Assembly: GCF_004366035.1 (NCBI RefSeq)
Contig: NZ_SOEE01000015.1
Span: 1 to 61,809 of the forward strand
Direction: 5' to 3'
DNA: 61,809 nt
Origin: Cytobacillus oceanisediminis
Lineage (GTDB): Bacteria > Bacillota > Bacilli > Bacillales > Cytobacillaceae
The notes under the pieces are model-generated. The model ran no database searches and had not been told where the DNA came from. It saw only the letters and a list, made by a program, of their open reading frames with translations. A program made the translations under genes and the position numbers. Positions 1 through 8,199 of this stretch are shown in pieces; positions within the stretch are counted from its first letter, which is position 1, and each line of letters starts with the position of its first letter.

Positions 1-4
1 AAAT

Positions 5-9
5 CCTCC
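5..9 (-). promoter_or_regulatory. Shine-Dalgarno of a gene beyond the left edge
   Basis: The minus strand reads GGGCGGAGGATTT up to the window edge. The GGAGG core would place a start codon just outside the window. In B. subtilis the gene after salA is gerD, so that is the likely owner, but no coding sequence is visible here. Confidence 0.4.
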
Positions 10-37
10 GCCCTATTCATTAAAACTATTGAAACAC

Positions 38-62
38 AAAAAACCCCAGAAAGGGGCACTTT
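38..62 (-). terminator. Possible salA terminator
   Basis: On the minus strand a short CCCC/GGGG stem with a 5-nt loop is followed by TTTTTT. The stem is only four strong pairs plus flanking A-T pairing, so this is a weak or bidirectional terminator. It lies about 55 nt after the salA stop. Confidence 0.4.
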
Positions 63-118
63 TTTATCAGTGTCCACTATCTGGGGTATAGTTCACAACT
101 CGGAAGAGGTTTCTTTCA

Positions 119-1177
119 TTACTTGCTTTCAATTGATTGGATAACTTTGCGGGCGATATCTGTATAAATTTGTCCGAGCTTATGGTCTTCATTATAAATT
201 GACGGAGCGAAGTCTTCTTCATTCCAATCAGGCTGCTGAAGAGGCAGCTGGCCCAGCACTTCTGTCCGCAGTTCCTCAGCAAGCTTTTTACCGCCGCCTT
301 GACCAAATACGTGCTCTCTTTCACCAGTCAATTGGCTCTCGAAATAGGCCATGTTCTCGATAACACCCAGGATTTCATGCTCAGTACGAAGTGCCATAGC
401 ACCCGCCCTCGCAGCAACAAATGCGGCTGTAGGATGCGGAGTTGTCACAACGATCTCCTTGCAGGATGGGAGCATTGTGTGCACATCCAGTGCCACATCT
501 CCTGTTCCCGGCGGCAAATCAAGAAGAAGGTAATCCAATTCGCCCCATTCTACTTCATTGAAGAAGCTGTTCAGCATTTTGCCAAGCATTGGGCCTCTCC
601 AGATAATTGGAGCATTATCTTCTACAAAAAATCCCATTGAGATTACTTTTACTCCAAAGCGTTCAACCGGCAGAATCCTTTCTCCTCTGACCACAGGGCG
701 CTTTGTAATACCCATCATGTCCGGTACGCTGAATCCATAAATATCGGCATCGATCAGACCGACCTTTTTTCCTAAACGGGCCAGGGATACTGCCAGGTTT
801 ACAGATACGGTGGATTTGCCGACTCCGCCTTTTCCGCTGGCAATCGCAATAAATTCAGTTTTATTTCCAGGAGAAAGCAGTCCTTTGTCTTCTTCAGCCG
901 CTGTCTCTCTATATTGTGAAAGCACTTCATCAGGAAGCTCGCTGAAGCGTATGCCAACGGTTGCCGCTCCTGCTTCTTTTAGAAGATTGACGATTTGAGT
1001 CTGAAACTGAAGCTGTTCAGCTGTACCTGTCTTGGCGATTTGAATCTTGACGCTGACATGGTTCTTTTCTTCCTTTATTTTAATTTCTTCAATGGCGTTA
1101 AGTTCGCCCAATGTTCTATGTATAAATGGTTCCTTCAAGCCGTTTAAAGCTTCTTTGACTTTCTGTTCAGTTAACAT
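119..1177 (-). CDS. salA: Mrp/NBP35-family P-loop ATPase SalA
   Basis: A 352-residue cytosolic ATPase of the Mrp/NBP35/SalA family. An N-terminal MIP18-like (DUF59) domain covers about residues 1-95. A deviant Walker A motif, GKGGVGKS, lies at 115-122, followed by LIDADIYG and the LDLPPGTGD Walker B region. In B. subtilis SalA regulates scoC and so exoprotease production; the wider family carries Fe-S clusters. I chose the ATG at 1175-1177 because it gives the B. subtilis length and sits 12 nt from an AGAAGG ribosome site; a GTG nine bases upstream lies only 3 nt from that site. It follows cwlD after a terminator, and an AT-rich stretch at 1200-1260 could hold its own promoter. Confidence 0.93.
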   Translation of the reverse strand: MLTEQKVKEALNGLKEPFIHRTLGELNAIEEIKIKEEKNHVSVKIQIAKTGTAEQLQFQTQIVNLLKEAGAATVGIRFSELPDEVLSQYRETAAEEDKGLLSPGNKTEFIAIASGKGGVGKSTVSVNLAVSLARLGKKVGLIDADIYGFSVPDMMGITKRPVVRGERILPVERFGVKVISMGFFVEDNAPIIWRGPMLGKMLNSFFNEVEWGELDYLLLDLPPGTGDVALDVHTMLPSCKEIVVTTPHPTAAFVAARAGAMALRTEHEILGVIENMAYFESQLTGEREHVFGQGGGKKLAEELRTEVLGQLPLQQPDWNEEDFAPSIYNEDHKLGQIYTDIARKVIQSIESK

Positions 1178-1287
1178 ACATTGCACCCGCCTTCTGAATT
1201 CGTTTCCATTTTAGTATAACATATTGAATATTCTATACTGTTAATTCTATCACACCAGGAATACATTCACTATTTCCCTGCATCATT

Positions 1288-1319
1288 AAAAGAAAAGGCA
1301 CTTTTCTAAGCGCCTTTTC
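1288..1319 (-). terminator. cwlD terminator
   Basis: Arms GAAAAGGC and GCCTTTTC (1312-1319 and 1292-1299) enclose a 12-nt loop and are followed by TTTT on the minus strand. The first arm overlaps the cwlD stop codon. Confidence 0.65.
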
Positions 1320-2049
1320 ATTCCCATGTTTCGGTCAGTTCTTTTTCATTGGTGTAGTATCGCATGATTCCATTGTAAATGGAGGCAGCGATTTTATCCT
1401 GATATTCATCAGTTTTCAGATTGGCCCGCTCCCCCGGATTTGATAAGAACCCAACTTCTACTAAGACACCTGGCTTTTTGGCGTATTTTAAAATGAAAAC
1501 ATTGTTTAAAGGCTTCGAATTCCGCTTGGTATTCTCCAGGTTGCTGCGGAGTTCGTCCTGTATGAATTTTGCCGCTTTGGCATTTTCCTTAATCCCCGGT
1601 GCATAGAAAGTCTGCGCCCCGCTCCACCTGGGGGAAGGAATTGAATTTAAATGAATGCTGACATAAAAATCAGAATTAGAAGTATTTATCATTTCAAGCC
1701 GTTTCTTCAGGTCTTCTACTTTTCTCCGGCTGTAGCCCCTGGTTCCCTCTGGTGCGAGGTCTCTGTCTTCCTCCCTCGTCATCAGCACAAGAGCTCCCTG
1801 CTCCTGGAGGTAATCCCTAACTTTTAATGATACATCCAATGCGATATCTTTCTCGAGTGCCCCTTCATCGCCTGCCCCGCCATCCGGGCCGCCATGGCCG
1901 GGATCAAGCAAAATGATTTTTCCTGTTAAAGGCAGATTCCACGATTCCCAGGAATCATCATCCGTAAAGTCATATTGCAAAATGAGAAAAAGGACAATAA
2001 GCCCGATCGCAAACCCGCCTATTTTTAATTTTTTCTTCATTTGTCCCAA
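1318..2049 (-). CDS. cwlD: N-acetylmuramoyl-L-alanine amidase CwlD
   Basis: A 243-residue Amidase_3 protein. An N-terminal hydrophobic segment (about residues 10-27) acts as anchor or signal. The zinc amidase motifs follow: DPGHGGPDGG with the first zinc histidine, a glutamate in the LEKDIALDV region, SIHLNS with the second histidine, and VEVGFLSNP with the catalytic glutamate. In B. subtilis CwlD removes the side peptide from spore cortex muramic acid, working with PdaA to make muramic-delta-lactam, which marks cortex for germination enzymes. The start is TTG at 2047-2049, six bases after GGAGG; the ATG three codons later is too far away. Confidence 0.93.
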   Translation of the reverse strand: MGQMKKKLKIGGFAIGLIVLFLILQYDFTDDDSWESWNLPLTGKIILLDPGHGGPDGGAGDEGALEKDIALDVSLKVRDYLQEQGALVLMTREEDRDLAPEGTRGYSRRKVEDLKKRLEMINTSNSDFYVSIHLNSIPSPRWSGAQTFYAPGIKENAKAAKFIQDELRSNLENTKRNSKPLNNVFILKYAKKPGVLVEVGFLSNPGERANLKTDEYQDKIAASIYNGIMRYYTNEKELTETWE

Positions 2050-2140
2050 TCAGTCCCTCCTGCTTATCCTCATTTCAATATATGGGACAAGATGGAGATC
2101 TAGAACTTCGATCAGGACACCCCTTTAATCATTGAACTTT

Positions 2141-2584
2141 TCAGTGGAGACGCAATTTATGCCTTCTCTCCCCTTTATTAAAACCTTCCGACCACCAGCT
2201 GTTTACATATTGCTCACACATATAATAAAGGGACTCGCTCATAACCGCTTCCGAACCATGACCCCAATAAAGGAAAAAGTTATATAGGGTATCCACTAAA
2301 TGCTTATACTCTTTTTCACATCTATGGCGGACCTGATCCAGCGATTCGCCAAAGCGCCCAAAACGACTGTAATTGGCCCCCAGCAAATAGGCTTCAATCG
2401 CAACATCATAGCAGGCCTCCTCAATGCCGGCATTCATCATTAGACCGGAGACAAATCTGGAAGAGCCAAAAAATTGCTGCACTTTCTCTTTTAACGCTTT
2501 TATCGAAATTTCCCGAAGGACTGATTTTTCATATTTGATTTGCTTTTCTCTTTTTTTCTCTTTAAACGTGTTTATTACAGTCAC
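2141..2584 (-). CDS. ybaK: YbaK-like protein (DUF2521 family)
   Basis: A 147-residue soluble protein of unknown function. It has a basic N-terminus (FKEKKREKQIKYEK) and several aromatic-rich stretches such as YNFFLYWGHG and VNSWWSEGF, with no signal peptide or membrane segment. Length and position immediately upstream of cwlD match B. subtilis YbaK, the basis for the name. It starts at GTG (2582-2584), seven bases after GGGGTGA. Unlike in B. subtilis, a proline biosynthesis operon lies on its upstream side. No catalytic motif is evident, so I assign no activity. Confidence 0.75.
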   Translation of the reverse strand: MTVINTFKEKKREKQIKYEKSVLREISIKALKEKVQQFFGSSRFVSGLMMNAGIEEACYDVAIEAYLLGANYSRFGRFGESLDQVRHRCEKEYKHLVDTLYNFFLYWGHGSEAVMSESLYYMCEQYVNSWWSEGFNKGERRHKLRLH

Positions 2585-2635
2585 TGCTTTCTCACCCCTT
2601 GAAGATAGTCTTTATCTGCAGCGGGAGAGAAATGC

Positions 2636-2670
2636 AAAAAGCAGCCGCGAATCGGGCTGCCAATTTTTTA
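2636..2670 (-). terminator. proA terminator (bidirectional)
   Basis: The stem GCAGCC/GGCTGC (2655-2660 and 2641-2646) with an 8-nt loop is followed by TTTTT on the minus strand. A T-run after the other arm would let it act from the plus side too. It lies 54 nt past the proA stop and separates the proline operon from ybaK. Confidence 0.7.
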
Positions 2671-2723
2671 TGGGTTTAGTTACGAAAAGCAACAGCCAGA
2701 GCTGATGATTTTAAAAACGCTTT

Positions 2724-3992
2724 TTATCGGATCTGTCCATTTCCTGACATGAGATATTTTCGGGTTGTTAATGCCGGCAGTCCCATTGGGCCTCTCGCAT
2801 GGAGTTTCTGTGTGGATATGCCGATTTCTGCACCGAAGCCAAGAGCCCCTCCGTCCGTGAATCTGGTCGAAGCATTATGGTACAATGCTGCAGCATCTGT
2901 CAGCTGCATGAACTTTTTGGCTGTTTCTCCATTTTCCGTAATAATCGCCTCAGAATGCTTTGTTCCGTATCGGTCAATATGATCGATGGCCTTTTCAAGG
3001 CTATCTACGGTTTTTACCGCCAAATCCAGGCTTAAATATTCATTTGCCCAATCGTTCTCGCCCGCTGGCACCACATCAGGCAAGGCCTTTGCCGCAGCCA
3101 CATCTCCATGTACAGTTATACCGTGCTTCTTCAGAGCTTGTGCAAGCAAATCTTTATGCTGGTTAAGCCATACTTCATGAACAATCAGCGTTTCTGCTGC
3201 GTTGCAGACAGCCGGACGGTCTGTTTTGGCATTAACAAGGATTTTGATCGCTTTTTCAGCATCTGCTTCCTTATCCACATAGATATGGCAGTTTCCAACA
3301 CCTGTTTCAAGAACAGGCACTGTTGCATTCTCAACCACTGCCTTAATAAGGGATGCGCCGCCTCTCGGAATCAAGACATCAATATACTCTTTCATTGTAA
3401 ACAGCTTCTTTGTCGCTTCTCTGTCTGCTGTGGCTATAAATTGAACAGCTTCTTTAGGTATCTTCGTTTTTCCAAGAGCGGCATGAATGATCTCAACTAT
3501 AGCCTGATTCGAATTTAGGGCTGATGATCCGCCTTTTAGGATAATGGCATTTCCTGATTTCAAAGCCAGACCTGCAGCATCTGCTGTTACATTAGGTCTT
3601 GCTTCATAAATCATGCCGATGACACCCAGCGGAACACGGACCTCTTCCACCTTCAGTCCATTATCCAAAGTCCATTCAGACATCACGTCTCCAACCGGAT
3701 CGGGAAGTTCAGCTACCTGGCGAAGGCCAGCTGCAAATTCATAAACCCGCTCTTTAGATAATGACAGCCGATCCATATATGCCTCTTCGAATCCTTTTTC
3801 CTTCCCGTTTTTTAAATCGGCCATATTGGCTGCAAGAATGGATTCATATCCAGTCTCCAAAGCAGCAGCAACTGTATGGAGCGCTTCGTTCTTTTCTTCC
3901 GTTGTTAAAATACTTAATGTTTTGGCAGCCTTCCTGGCCTTTTTTGCCTGTTCTTCTATATTATTTGTTTTAACTGCTGGTGCAGTAGTCAT
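2724..3992 (-). CDS. proA: Glutamate-5-semialdehyde dehydrogenase (gamma-glutamyl phosphate reductase)
   Basis: This 422-residue enzyme reduces gamma-glutamyl phosphate with NADPH to glutamate-5-semialdehyde, the second step of proline synthesis. It has the aldehyde dehydrogenase superfamily fold. The catalytic cysteine is in RPAVCNAAETL, and the family signature KAIDHIDRYGTKHSEAII is intact. The ATG follows AGGAGGGATTCA. It is the last gene of proC-proB-proA, 17 nt after proB, and a terminator follows. The short gap suggests co-expression with proB, whose unstable acyl-phosphate product it consumes. Confidence 0.97.
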   Translation of the reverse strand: MTTAPAVKTNNIEEQAKKARKAAKTLSILTTEEKNEALHTVAAALETGYESILAANMADLKNGKEKGFEEAYMDRLSLSKERVYEFAAGLRQVAELPDPVGDVMSEWTLDNGLKVEEVRVPLGVIGMIYEARPNVTADAAGLALKSGNAIILKGGSSALNSNQAIVEIIHAALGKTKIPKEAVQFIATADREATKKLFTMKEYIDVLIPRGGASLIKAVVENATVPVLETGVGNCHIYVDKEADAEKAIKILVNAKTDRPAVCNAAETLIVHEVWLNQHKDLLAQALKKHGITVHGDVAAAKALPDVVPAGENDWANEYLSLDLAVKTVDSLEKAIDHIDRYGTKHSEAIITENGETAKKFMQLTDAAALYHNASTRFTDGGALGFGAEIGISTQKLHARGPMGLPALTTRKYLMSGNGQIR

Positions 3993-4009
3993 TGAATCCC
4001 TCCTATAGT

Positions 4010-5128
4010 TTAAACAAGTGCCGGCAGCTTAAAGTCGCGGGAACATACAAACGTTTCCTGAGCAATGGCCGGCTCATGCTCTTCATCTGCTGTATGGTCG
4101 CTTAACTGCTCGTTTGAATAATTAATGCGGCCGAGACCGATTTCTTTTCCCTCTTCATCCAGAATGCGGACAACTGCGCCATCCTTAAATCGCCCTTTTA
4201 CTTCCTGAATATCAGAGCGATACAGGTTTTTTTGATGATCCACAATCGCCTCTATCCCATGGGAGCTGATGGTCACCTTGCCTTCAGGGCCTGAGTGGAA
4301 TGCAATCCATTGCTTCTGATTGTCCAGATTAAATGCATCCGGCTCCGGCTTGAAGTAGGTTCCTTTCGCCTTGCCTTCCACAGCTTCCATTAAGATATGT
4401 TCCATACCTGCTTTTCCTAAAAAGGAGTCAATTCCAGCAGCCATCGCAATTTTCACTGCCTGGATTTTTGACTTCATGCCGCCTGTTCCTACAGCACTTC
4501 CAGATCCTCCTGCAGCAGCTTCAATTTCAGGTGTAATGCTGTGGACCCTCTCCAGAAGACATGCATCAGGTTTATCATTTGGGTTGCTGTCATATAGGCC
4601 GTCAATATCTGATAAAATAATCAATAAATCAGCATCAATCAGACCGGCCACTTTTGCCGCCAGGGTATCATTGTCCCCGAAGCGCAAACGGTCAACCGTA
4701 ACCGTGTCATTTTCATTTATAATCGGGATGATTCCGCGCTCCAGCAGCACATTCATGGTGTTATGCATGTTGCCATAACGCTTTTCATCGGAGAAATCGC
4801 TTCTTGTAATTAAGATTTGTGAAGCTACATACCCATGAGATAAAAAGAGTTCTGAGTAAGATTCCATTAATAAGCCCTGGCCAATTGAAGCTGCAGCCTG
4901 TTTTTCCGGAAGGGAAGAAGGACGGTCAAGGCAGCCAAGCTTCCGATAGCCTGCAGCTACAGCACCTGATGAGACAACAGCTGTTTCATAACCAGCATCC
5001 TTCAGCTCGACAATTTGCTCTGCAAGTTTTTCAAGCTTTCTGCGGCTGATCTCCCCATGCATGCTTGTTAGTGAGCTGCTTCCGATCTTAATAACAACTC
5101 TTTTTATCTGCTTTTCTTTAATCAACAT
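4010..5128 (-). CDS. proB: Glutamate 5-kinase with PUA domain
   Basis: This 372-residue enzyme phosphorylates glutamate to gamma-glutamyl phosphate, the committed and feedback-inhibited step of proline synthesis. An amino acid kinase domain (about 1-255) carries KIGSSSLT, NENDTVTV, FGDNDTLAAKVA and GTGGMKSKIQA. A C-terminal PUA domain (about 275-355) follows, as in the long bacterial form. The ATG is preceded by AGGAGGTATTGG. It lies 36 nt downstream of proC. No proline T-box was found upstream of the operon, in contrast to B. subtilis proBA, so the control mechanism is unclear. Confidence 0.97.
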   Translation of the reverse strand: MLIKEKQIKRVVIKIGSSSLTSMHGEISRRKLEKLAEQIVELKDAGYETAVVSSGAVAAGYRKLGCLDRPSSLPEKQAAASIGQGLLMESYSELFLSHGYVASQILITRSDFSDEKRYGNMHNTMNVLLERGIIPIINENDTVTVDRLRFGDNDTLAAKVAGLIDADLLIILSDIDGLYDSNPNDKPDACLLERVHSITPEIEAAAGGSGSAVGTGGMKSKIQAVKIAMAAGIDSFLGKAGMEHILMEAVEGKAKGTYFKPEPDAFNLDNQKQWIAFHSGPEGKVTISSHGIEAIVDHQKNLYRSDIQEVKGRFKDGAVVRILDEEGKEIGLGRINYSNEQLSDHTADEEHEPAIAQETFVCSRDFKLPALV

Positions 5129-5164
5129 CCAATACCTCCTGTAAACTTATAAATCCCATCTCCC

Positions 5165-6007
5165 TTAGGAAGTGACAAGGGCGCCTTCCAATTCTTCGCT
5201 GATCTCCTTTGAACGTTTAGCGGCATGCTCCACTGCCTGTGTGATGGCTTCGCCTCCATTGTATTTCCTTAAAGCTTCAAGTCCTGAAGCAGTTGTGCCA
5301 TTTGGAGAGGTCACTTTCTCTCTAAGAGAAGTTGGAGCTTCTTCCTTTTCAAGCACCATCTTAGCTGCTCCAAAAATCGTCTGGGCTACAATTTTTCGCA
5401 CGGTCTCTTCGTCCATGCCCTTTTGCATCCCAACCCGCTCCATATTTTCCATCAAGTAATAGAAGTAAGCAGGGCCGCTTCCGGCTAATCCCGTAAAAAC
5501 ATCCATCTGGTTTTCATCGATGATATACACTTCCCCCATGCATTCCAGCAATTCCTTAACCAATTCCACATTGGCCAGGCTGGTATTCCTGCCTGCCACG
5601 ACGGCCGTCGCAGATTCCTGAATCATGCTTGAAGTATTTGGCATCACACGCACAACCTGCTGTCCCGGATTTAAATGGTCTTCCATGAACTCAGTTGTAA
5701 TGCCTGCCAAAACAGAAAGAATCACCTGGTCAGGATTTAACTTATCTTTAATCGAACGCAGAGCTTCCTCTGCACCTTTTGGTTTCATGGCTAAAATGAA
5801 TAAATCTATCTGCTCAAATGGAAGCTCGCTTTGCGGCATCGCAATCACACCATACTTATCATGAATCTCTTTCAGTCTGTCTGCATTGCTCTTATTCGTT
5901 ACAAATACTCGATCGGGTGACATTTTCTCTGCTGTTATGACTCCCGAAATCATTGATTCCGCCATTGACCCTGCACCTAAAAAGGCAATCGTTTTATTGG
6001 CTAACAT
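5165..6007 (-). CDS. proC: Pyrroline-5-carboxylate reductase
   Basis: A 280-residue enzyme that reduces pyrroline-5-carboxylate to proline, the last step. An N-terminal Rossmann domain has FLGAGSMAESM. The C-terminal dimerisation domain has GLAGSGPAYFYYLME and TSPNGTT, both typical of the family. I chose the ATG at 6005-6007, six bases after GGAGG; an ATG six bases upstream abuts the ribosome site and cannot be used. It is the first gene of proC-proB-proA. The 350 nt upstream hold repeats and hairpins described separately. Confidence 0.96.
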   Translation of the reverse strand: MLANKTIAFLGAGSMAESMISGVITAEKMSPDRVFVTNKSNADRLKEIHDKYGVIAMPQSELPFEQIDLFILAMKPKGAEEALRSIKDKLNPDQVILSVLAGITTEFMEDHLNPGQQVVRVMPNTSSMIQESATAVVAGRNTSLANVELVKELLECMGEVYIIDENQMDVFTGLAGSGPAYFYYLMENMERVGMQKGMDEETVRKIVAQTIFGAAKMVLEKEEAPTSLREKVTSPNGTTASGLEALRKYNGGEAITQAVEHAAKRSKEISEELEGALVTS

Positions 6008-6025
6008 GGACATCCTCCTTTAAAT

Positions 6026-6054
6026 GAACAAACTGTTCGTATAACCGTTCGTAT
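6026..6054 (-). repeat. Inverted and direct repeats upstream of proC
   Basis: On the plus strand GAACA-AAC-TGTTC (6026-6038) is a perfect inverted repeat. GTTCGTAT occurs twice with a 12-base period (6035-6042 and 6047-6054). The cluster lies 12-47 nt before the proC ribosome site, between it and a possible promoter, so an operator is conceivable. The regulator is unknown. Confidence 0.5.
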
Positions 6055-6070
6055 TTTATCAACGTTATCT

Positions 6071-6098
6071 ATCGTAACATGCTCAAATACATATTCAA
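6071..6098 (-). promoter_or_regulatory. Possible proC promoter
   Basis: TTGAAT (6093-6098) and TACGAT (6071-6076) on the minus strand are 16 nt apart, a weak SigA-like match. It fits the position of the operon start but nothing else confirms it. Confidence 0.35.
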
Positions 6099-6160
6099 GG
6101 GTATTAGGGAAAGAGGGGAGGATATGGGCGAGATAGTGAATGAAAACGCTAACATCATCT

Positions 6161-6209
6161 GCCTAAGATTCGCTGAGGCTCTCTCAGCGTGAATAATCCC
6201 CTCTCAGGC
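6161..6209 (-). other. Nested hairpin in the rpsI-proC interval
   Basis: On the minus strand GCCTGAGA (6202-6209) pairs with TCTTAGGC (6161-6168) with one G-U pair. It encloses a perfect CGCTGAG/CTCAGCG stem (6183-6189 with 6171-6177, 5-nt loop). No T-run follows, so this is not an intrinsic terminator. The rest of the interval, about 6099-6320, shows no gene. Confidence 0.5.
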
Positions 6210-6319
6210 TCATATTTGCAATAATATAATTTCCATTTTCTCAATAGTGTACAAACAAGACCCGGCCAACTGGCTGAGCTGCGCGAATAAAAAAGCGCCA
6301 GATAAATAAAATAAGAAAT

Positions 6320-6349
6320 AAAAAAACTCCCAGCCGAAATAGCTGAGAG
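6320..6349 (-). terminator. rplM-rpsI operon terminator
   Basis: CTCTCAGC/GCTGGGAG forms an 8-bp stem (6342-6349 with 6327-6334) with a 7-nt loop, followed directly by TTTTTTT on the minus strand. It is a clear intrinsic terminator 16 nt after the rpsI stop. Confidence 0.88.
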
Positions 6350-6365
6350 CTTTGATAAGCAAATA

Positions 6366-6758
6366 TTAACGCTTTGAGAACTGAGGAGCACGACGAGCAC
6401 CTTTAAGACCGTATTTCTTACGCTCTTTCATACGTGCGTCACGAGTTAATAGTCCTGCGCGCTTTAATGTTGGACGGAATTCCGGATCTGCTTGAAGCAA
6501 TGCACGAGCGATGCCGTGGCGGATTGCGCCAGCTTGACCAGTGTATCCACCGCCGTTTACATTTACAAGAATATCGTAGCTGTTAACTGTTTCAGTAGCT
6601 ACAAGCGGCTGTTTTACAACTTCACGTAAAGCTGCAAAAGGAATGTAATCTGTGATTTCACGACCATTGATGATGATTTTACCGTCGCCTGGAACTAAAC
6701 GAACACGTGCAACGGAGCTCTTACGACGACCAGTACCAATATATTGAACCTGTGCCAA
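6366..6758 (-). CDS. rpsI: 30S ribosomal protein S9
   Basis: A 130-residue protein of the small-subunit head. It has the N-terminal [15 protein letters not shown] and ends in the conserved APQFSKR, whose terminal lysine-arginine reaches the P-site tRNA. It follows rplM by 20 nt, the usual S9/L13 pair, and the pair has its own promoter and terminator. Confidence 0.98.
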   Translation of the reverse strand: MAQVQYIGTGRRKSSVARVRLVPGDGKIIINGREITDYIPFAALREVVKQPLVATETVNSYDILVNVNGGGYTGQAGAIRHGIARALLQADPEFRPTLKRAGLLTRDARMKERKKYGLKGARRAPQFSKR

Positions 6759-6778
6759 GTTAATAACCTCCCTAAAAA

Positions 6779-7216
6779 TTATCCACGAAGTTCGTAAACT
6801 TCAGGTTGTTGTGCTTGGTGCTTATGTTCGCTACCAGCATATACGTGTAATTTCTTGAACATTTGACGACCAAGAGAGTTCTTTGGAAGCATGCCTTTGA
6901 TTGCAAGCTCAAGCATTCTCTCAGGGTAGTTTGTACGCATTTCAAGAGCAGTTCTTGTTTTTAGACCGCCTGGGTGCATGCTGTGACGGTAGTAGATCTT
7001 GTCAGTAAGCTTTTTCCCAGTAAGTTCGATTTTTGAAGCATTGATAAGAATTACATGATCACCAGTATCAACATGTGGTGTATAAGTTGGTTTATGTTTA
7101 CCACGTAGAATTGATGCAACTTCACTAGCAAGACGACCAAGAGTTTTGCCTTCAGCATCAATCACGTACCATTTACGTTCGATATTGTTTGAATTCGCCA
7201 TAAACGTTGTACGCAT
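6779..7216 (-). CDS. rplM: 50S ribosomal protein L13
   Basis: A 145-residue early-assembly protein, the same length as in B. subtilis. The N-terminus [10 protein letters not shown] and the motif [17 protein letters not shown] are family typical, as is [17 protein letters not shown] sequence at about residues 55-67. The start at 7214-7216 follows AGGAGGGAAACTG; an in-frame upstream ATG would add eight residues across this ribosome site. It is the first gene of rplM-rpsI. Confidence 0.98.
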   Translation of the reverse strand: MRTTFMANSNNIERKWYVIDAEGKTLGRLASEVASILRGKHKPTYTPHVDTGDHVILINASKIELTGKKLTDKIYYRHSMHPGGLKTRTALEMRTNYPERMLELAIKGMLPKNSLGRQMFKKLHVYAGSEHKHQAQQPEVYELRG

Positions 7217-7255
7217 CAGTTTCCCTCCTAATAATTCCATTCATAATCATTTTTT

Positions 7256-7301
7256 GGTTTATCTATTCGACACAATAAGTTCCGGGGCTTATCGTGGTTT
7301 T
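7256..7301 (-). promoter_or_regulatory. Candidate L13 leader RNA
   Basis: Between promoter and rplM the minus strand reads AAACCACGATAAG, CCCCGGAA, CTTAT and then GATAAACC. ATAAG/CTTAT forms a stem with an 8-nt loop. Position and sequence resemble the Firmicutes L13 autoregulatory leader, by recollection only; the Rfam L13_leader model would settle it. Confidence 0.5.
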
Positions 7302-7320
7302 AATAATAATACCATATGCT

Positions 7321-7349
7321 ATAATATAACTTTGACAGTCCAATGTCAA
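7321..7349 (-). promoter_or_regulatory. SigA promoter of rplM-rpsI
   Basis: TTGACA (7344-7349) and TATTAT (7321-7326) on the minus strand are separated by 17 nt. This near-consensus promoter gives an untranslated leader of about 100 nt before rplM. Confidence 0.85.
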
Positions 7350-7449
7350 GCGAATGTTACACCTGGTTTAGTTGTTTTGAAATCTTTTTTTATGTGAGTT
7401 TGGCTTTACAACGCGCCCTCGCGGTTCCTCAATTTTTTTTTCCAAAATT

Positions 7450-8187
7450 TTAATAAAAAACTTTCCACAAATATAAACCTTGGGGAGGCGCTGTTTTTCC
7501 TGCAGCTGATCTGTTTTTTTCCTTAAGAACAGATGGCATGGAATCGGGGTCTCTTTCCCCTGAGCCAACTTCAAGAAGTGTGCCGGCCAGGATGCGGACC
7601 ATATTATATAAGAATCCGGTGCCTCTAAAGCGGAAGATGAGCATATCCCCATTTTCGTGCACCTCTATCTCCTGAAGTTCCCTGACCTTATCCTCCACTT
7701 CCGTTTTAGCGGAGCAGAAGCTGGTAAAATCATGTGTCCCTATTAAATCCGCTGCTGCTTGTTTGATTGCGTCCGTATTTAAGGGATAGGGGTACTGATA
7801 GGCATAATGTCGTTTAAAAGGGTCTCTCCTGGATGATCGATGCACAAAGTACCGATATTCCTTCCCTTTCGCATCAAAACGGACATGAAAGTCATCAGGC
7901 ACTGTCTCAGTCCCTATTATGGCCACCTCATCCGGCAGCAGGGAATTAAGGGCGATTTCCCATTTTTCAATAGGAATATTCAAAGGGGAATCGAAATGGA
8001 TCACCTGGCCCCTTGCATGGACACCCGCATCGGTTCTGCCTGAGGCAGTGACCTTAATGTCTTCTCCTTTATGAAGCTTCTTTAAGGCCCTTTCCAGCTC
8101 TCCCTGAACAGTCCGCTTGCCAGGCTGCACCTGGTAGCCTGCAAAATGGGTGCCGTCATATGTTATATTACATTTAAATCTTTGCAT
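7450..8187 (-). CDS. truA: tRNA pseudouridine(38-40) synthase TruA
   Basis: This 245-residue enzyme makes pseudouridine at positions 38-40 in the tRNA anticodon arm. The catalytic aspartate is D53 in GRTDAGVHARGQV, with YRYFVHRS and the C-terminal GFLYNMVRILAGTL in place. It lies 12 nt after ecfT, as in B. subtilis, so it is probably the last gene of the ecfA1A2T-truA unit. No clear terminator follows; an AT-rich stretch with a C/G-rich core lies at 7380-7450. Confidence 0.97.
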   Translation of the reverse strand: MQRFKCNITYDGTHFAGYQVQPGKRTVQGELERALKKLHKGEDIKVTASGRTDAGVHARGQVIHFDSPLNIPIEKWEIALNSLLPDEVAIIGTETVPDDFHVRFDAKGKEYRYFVHRSSRRDPFKRHYAYQYPYPLNTDAIKQAAADLIGTHDFTSFCSAKTEVEDKVRELQEIEVHENGDMLIFRFRGTGFLYNMVRILAGTLLEVGSGERDPDSMPSVLKEKNRSAAGKTAPPQGLYLWKVFY

Positions 8188-8199
8188 AGGGTCACCTCA

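Noticed and set aside
6026..6038. LexA/DinR box
   Set aside because: The half-sites GAAC and GTTC are five bases apart, whereas the Bacillus box needs four; the neighbouring genes are not SOS genes.
6008..6365. Proline T-box
   Set aside because: No GGTGGNACCGCG-type sequence or matching terminator was found on the minus strand in this interval.
6155..6400. 81-codon reading frame overlapping the end of rpsI
   Set aside because: It crosses the rpsI terminator and the hairpin upstream of proC, and has no ribosome site or homology.
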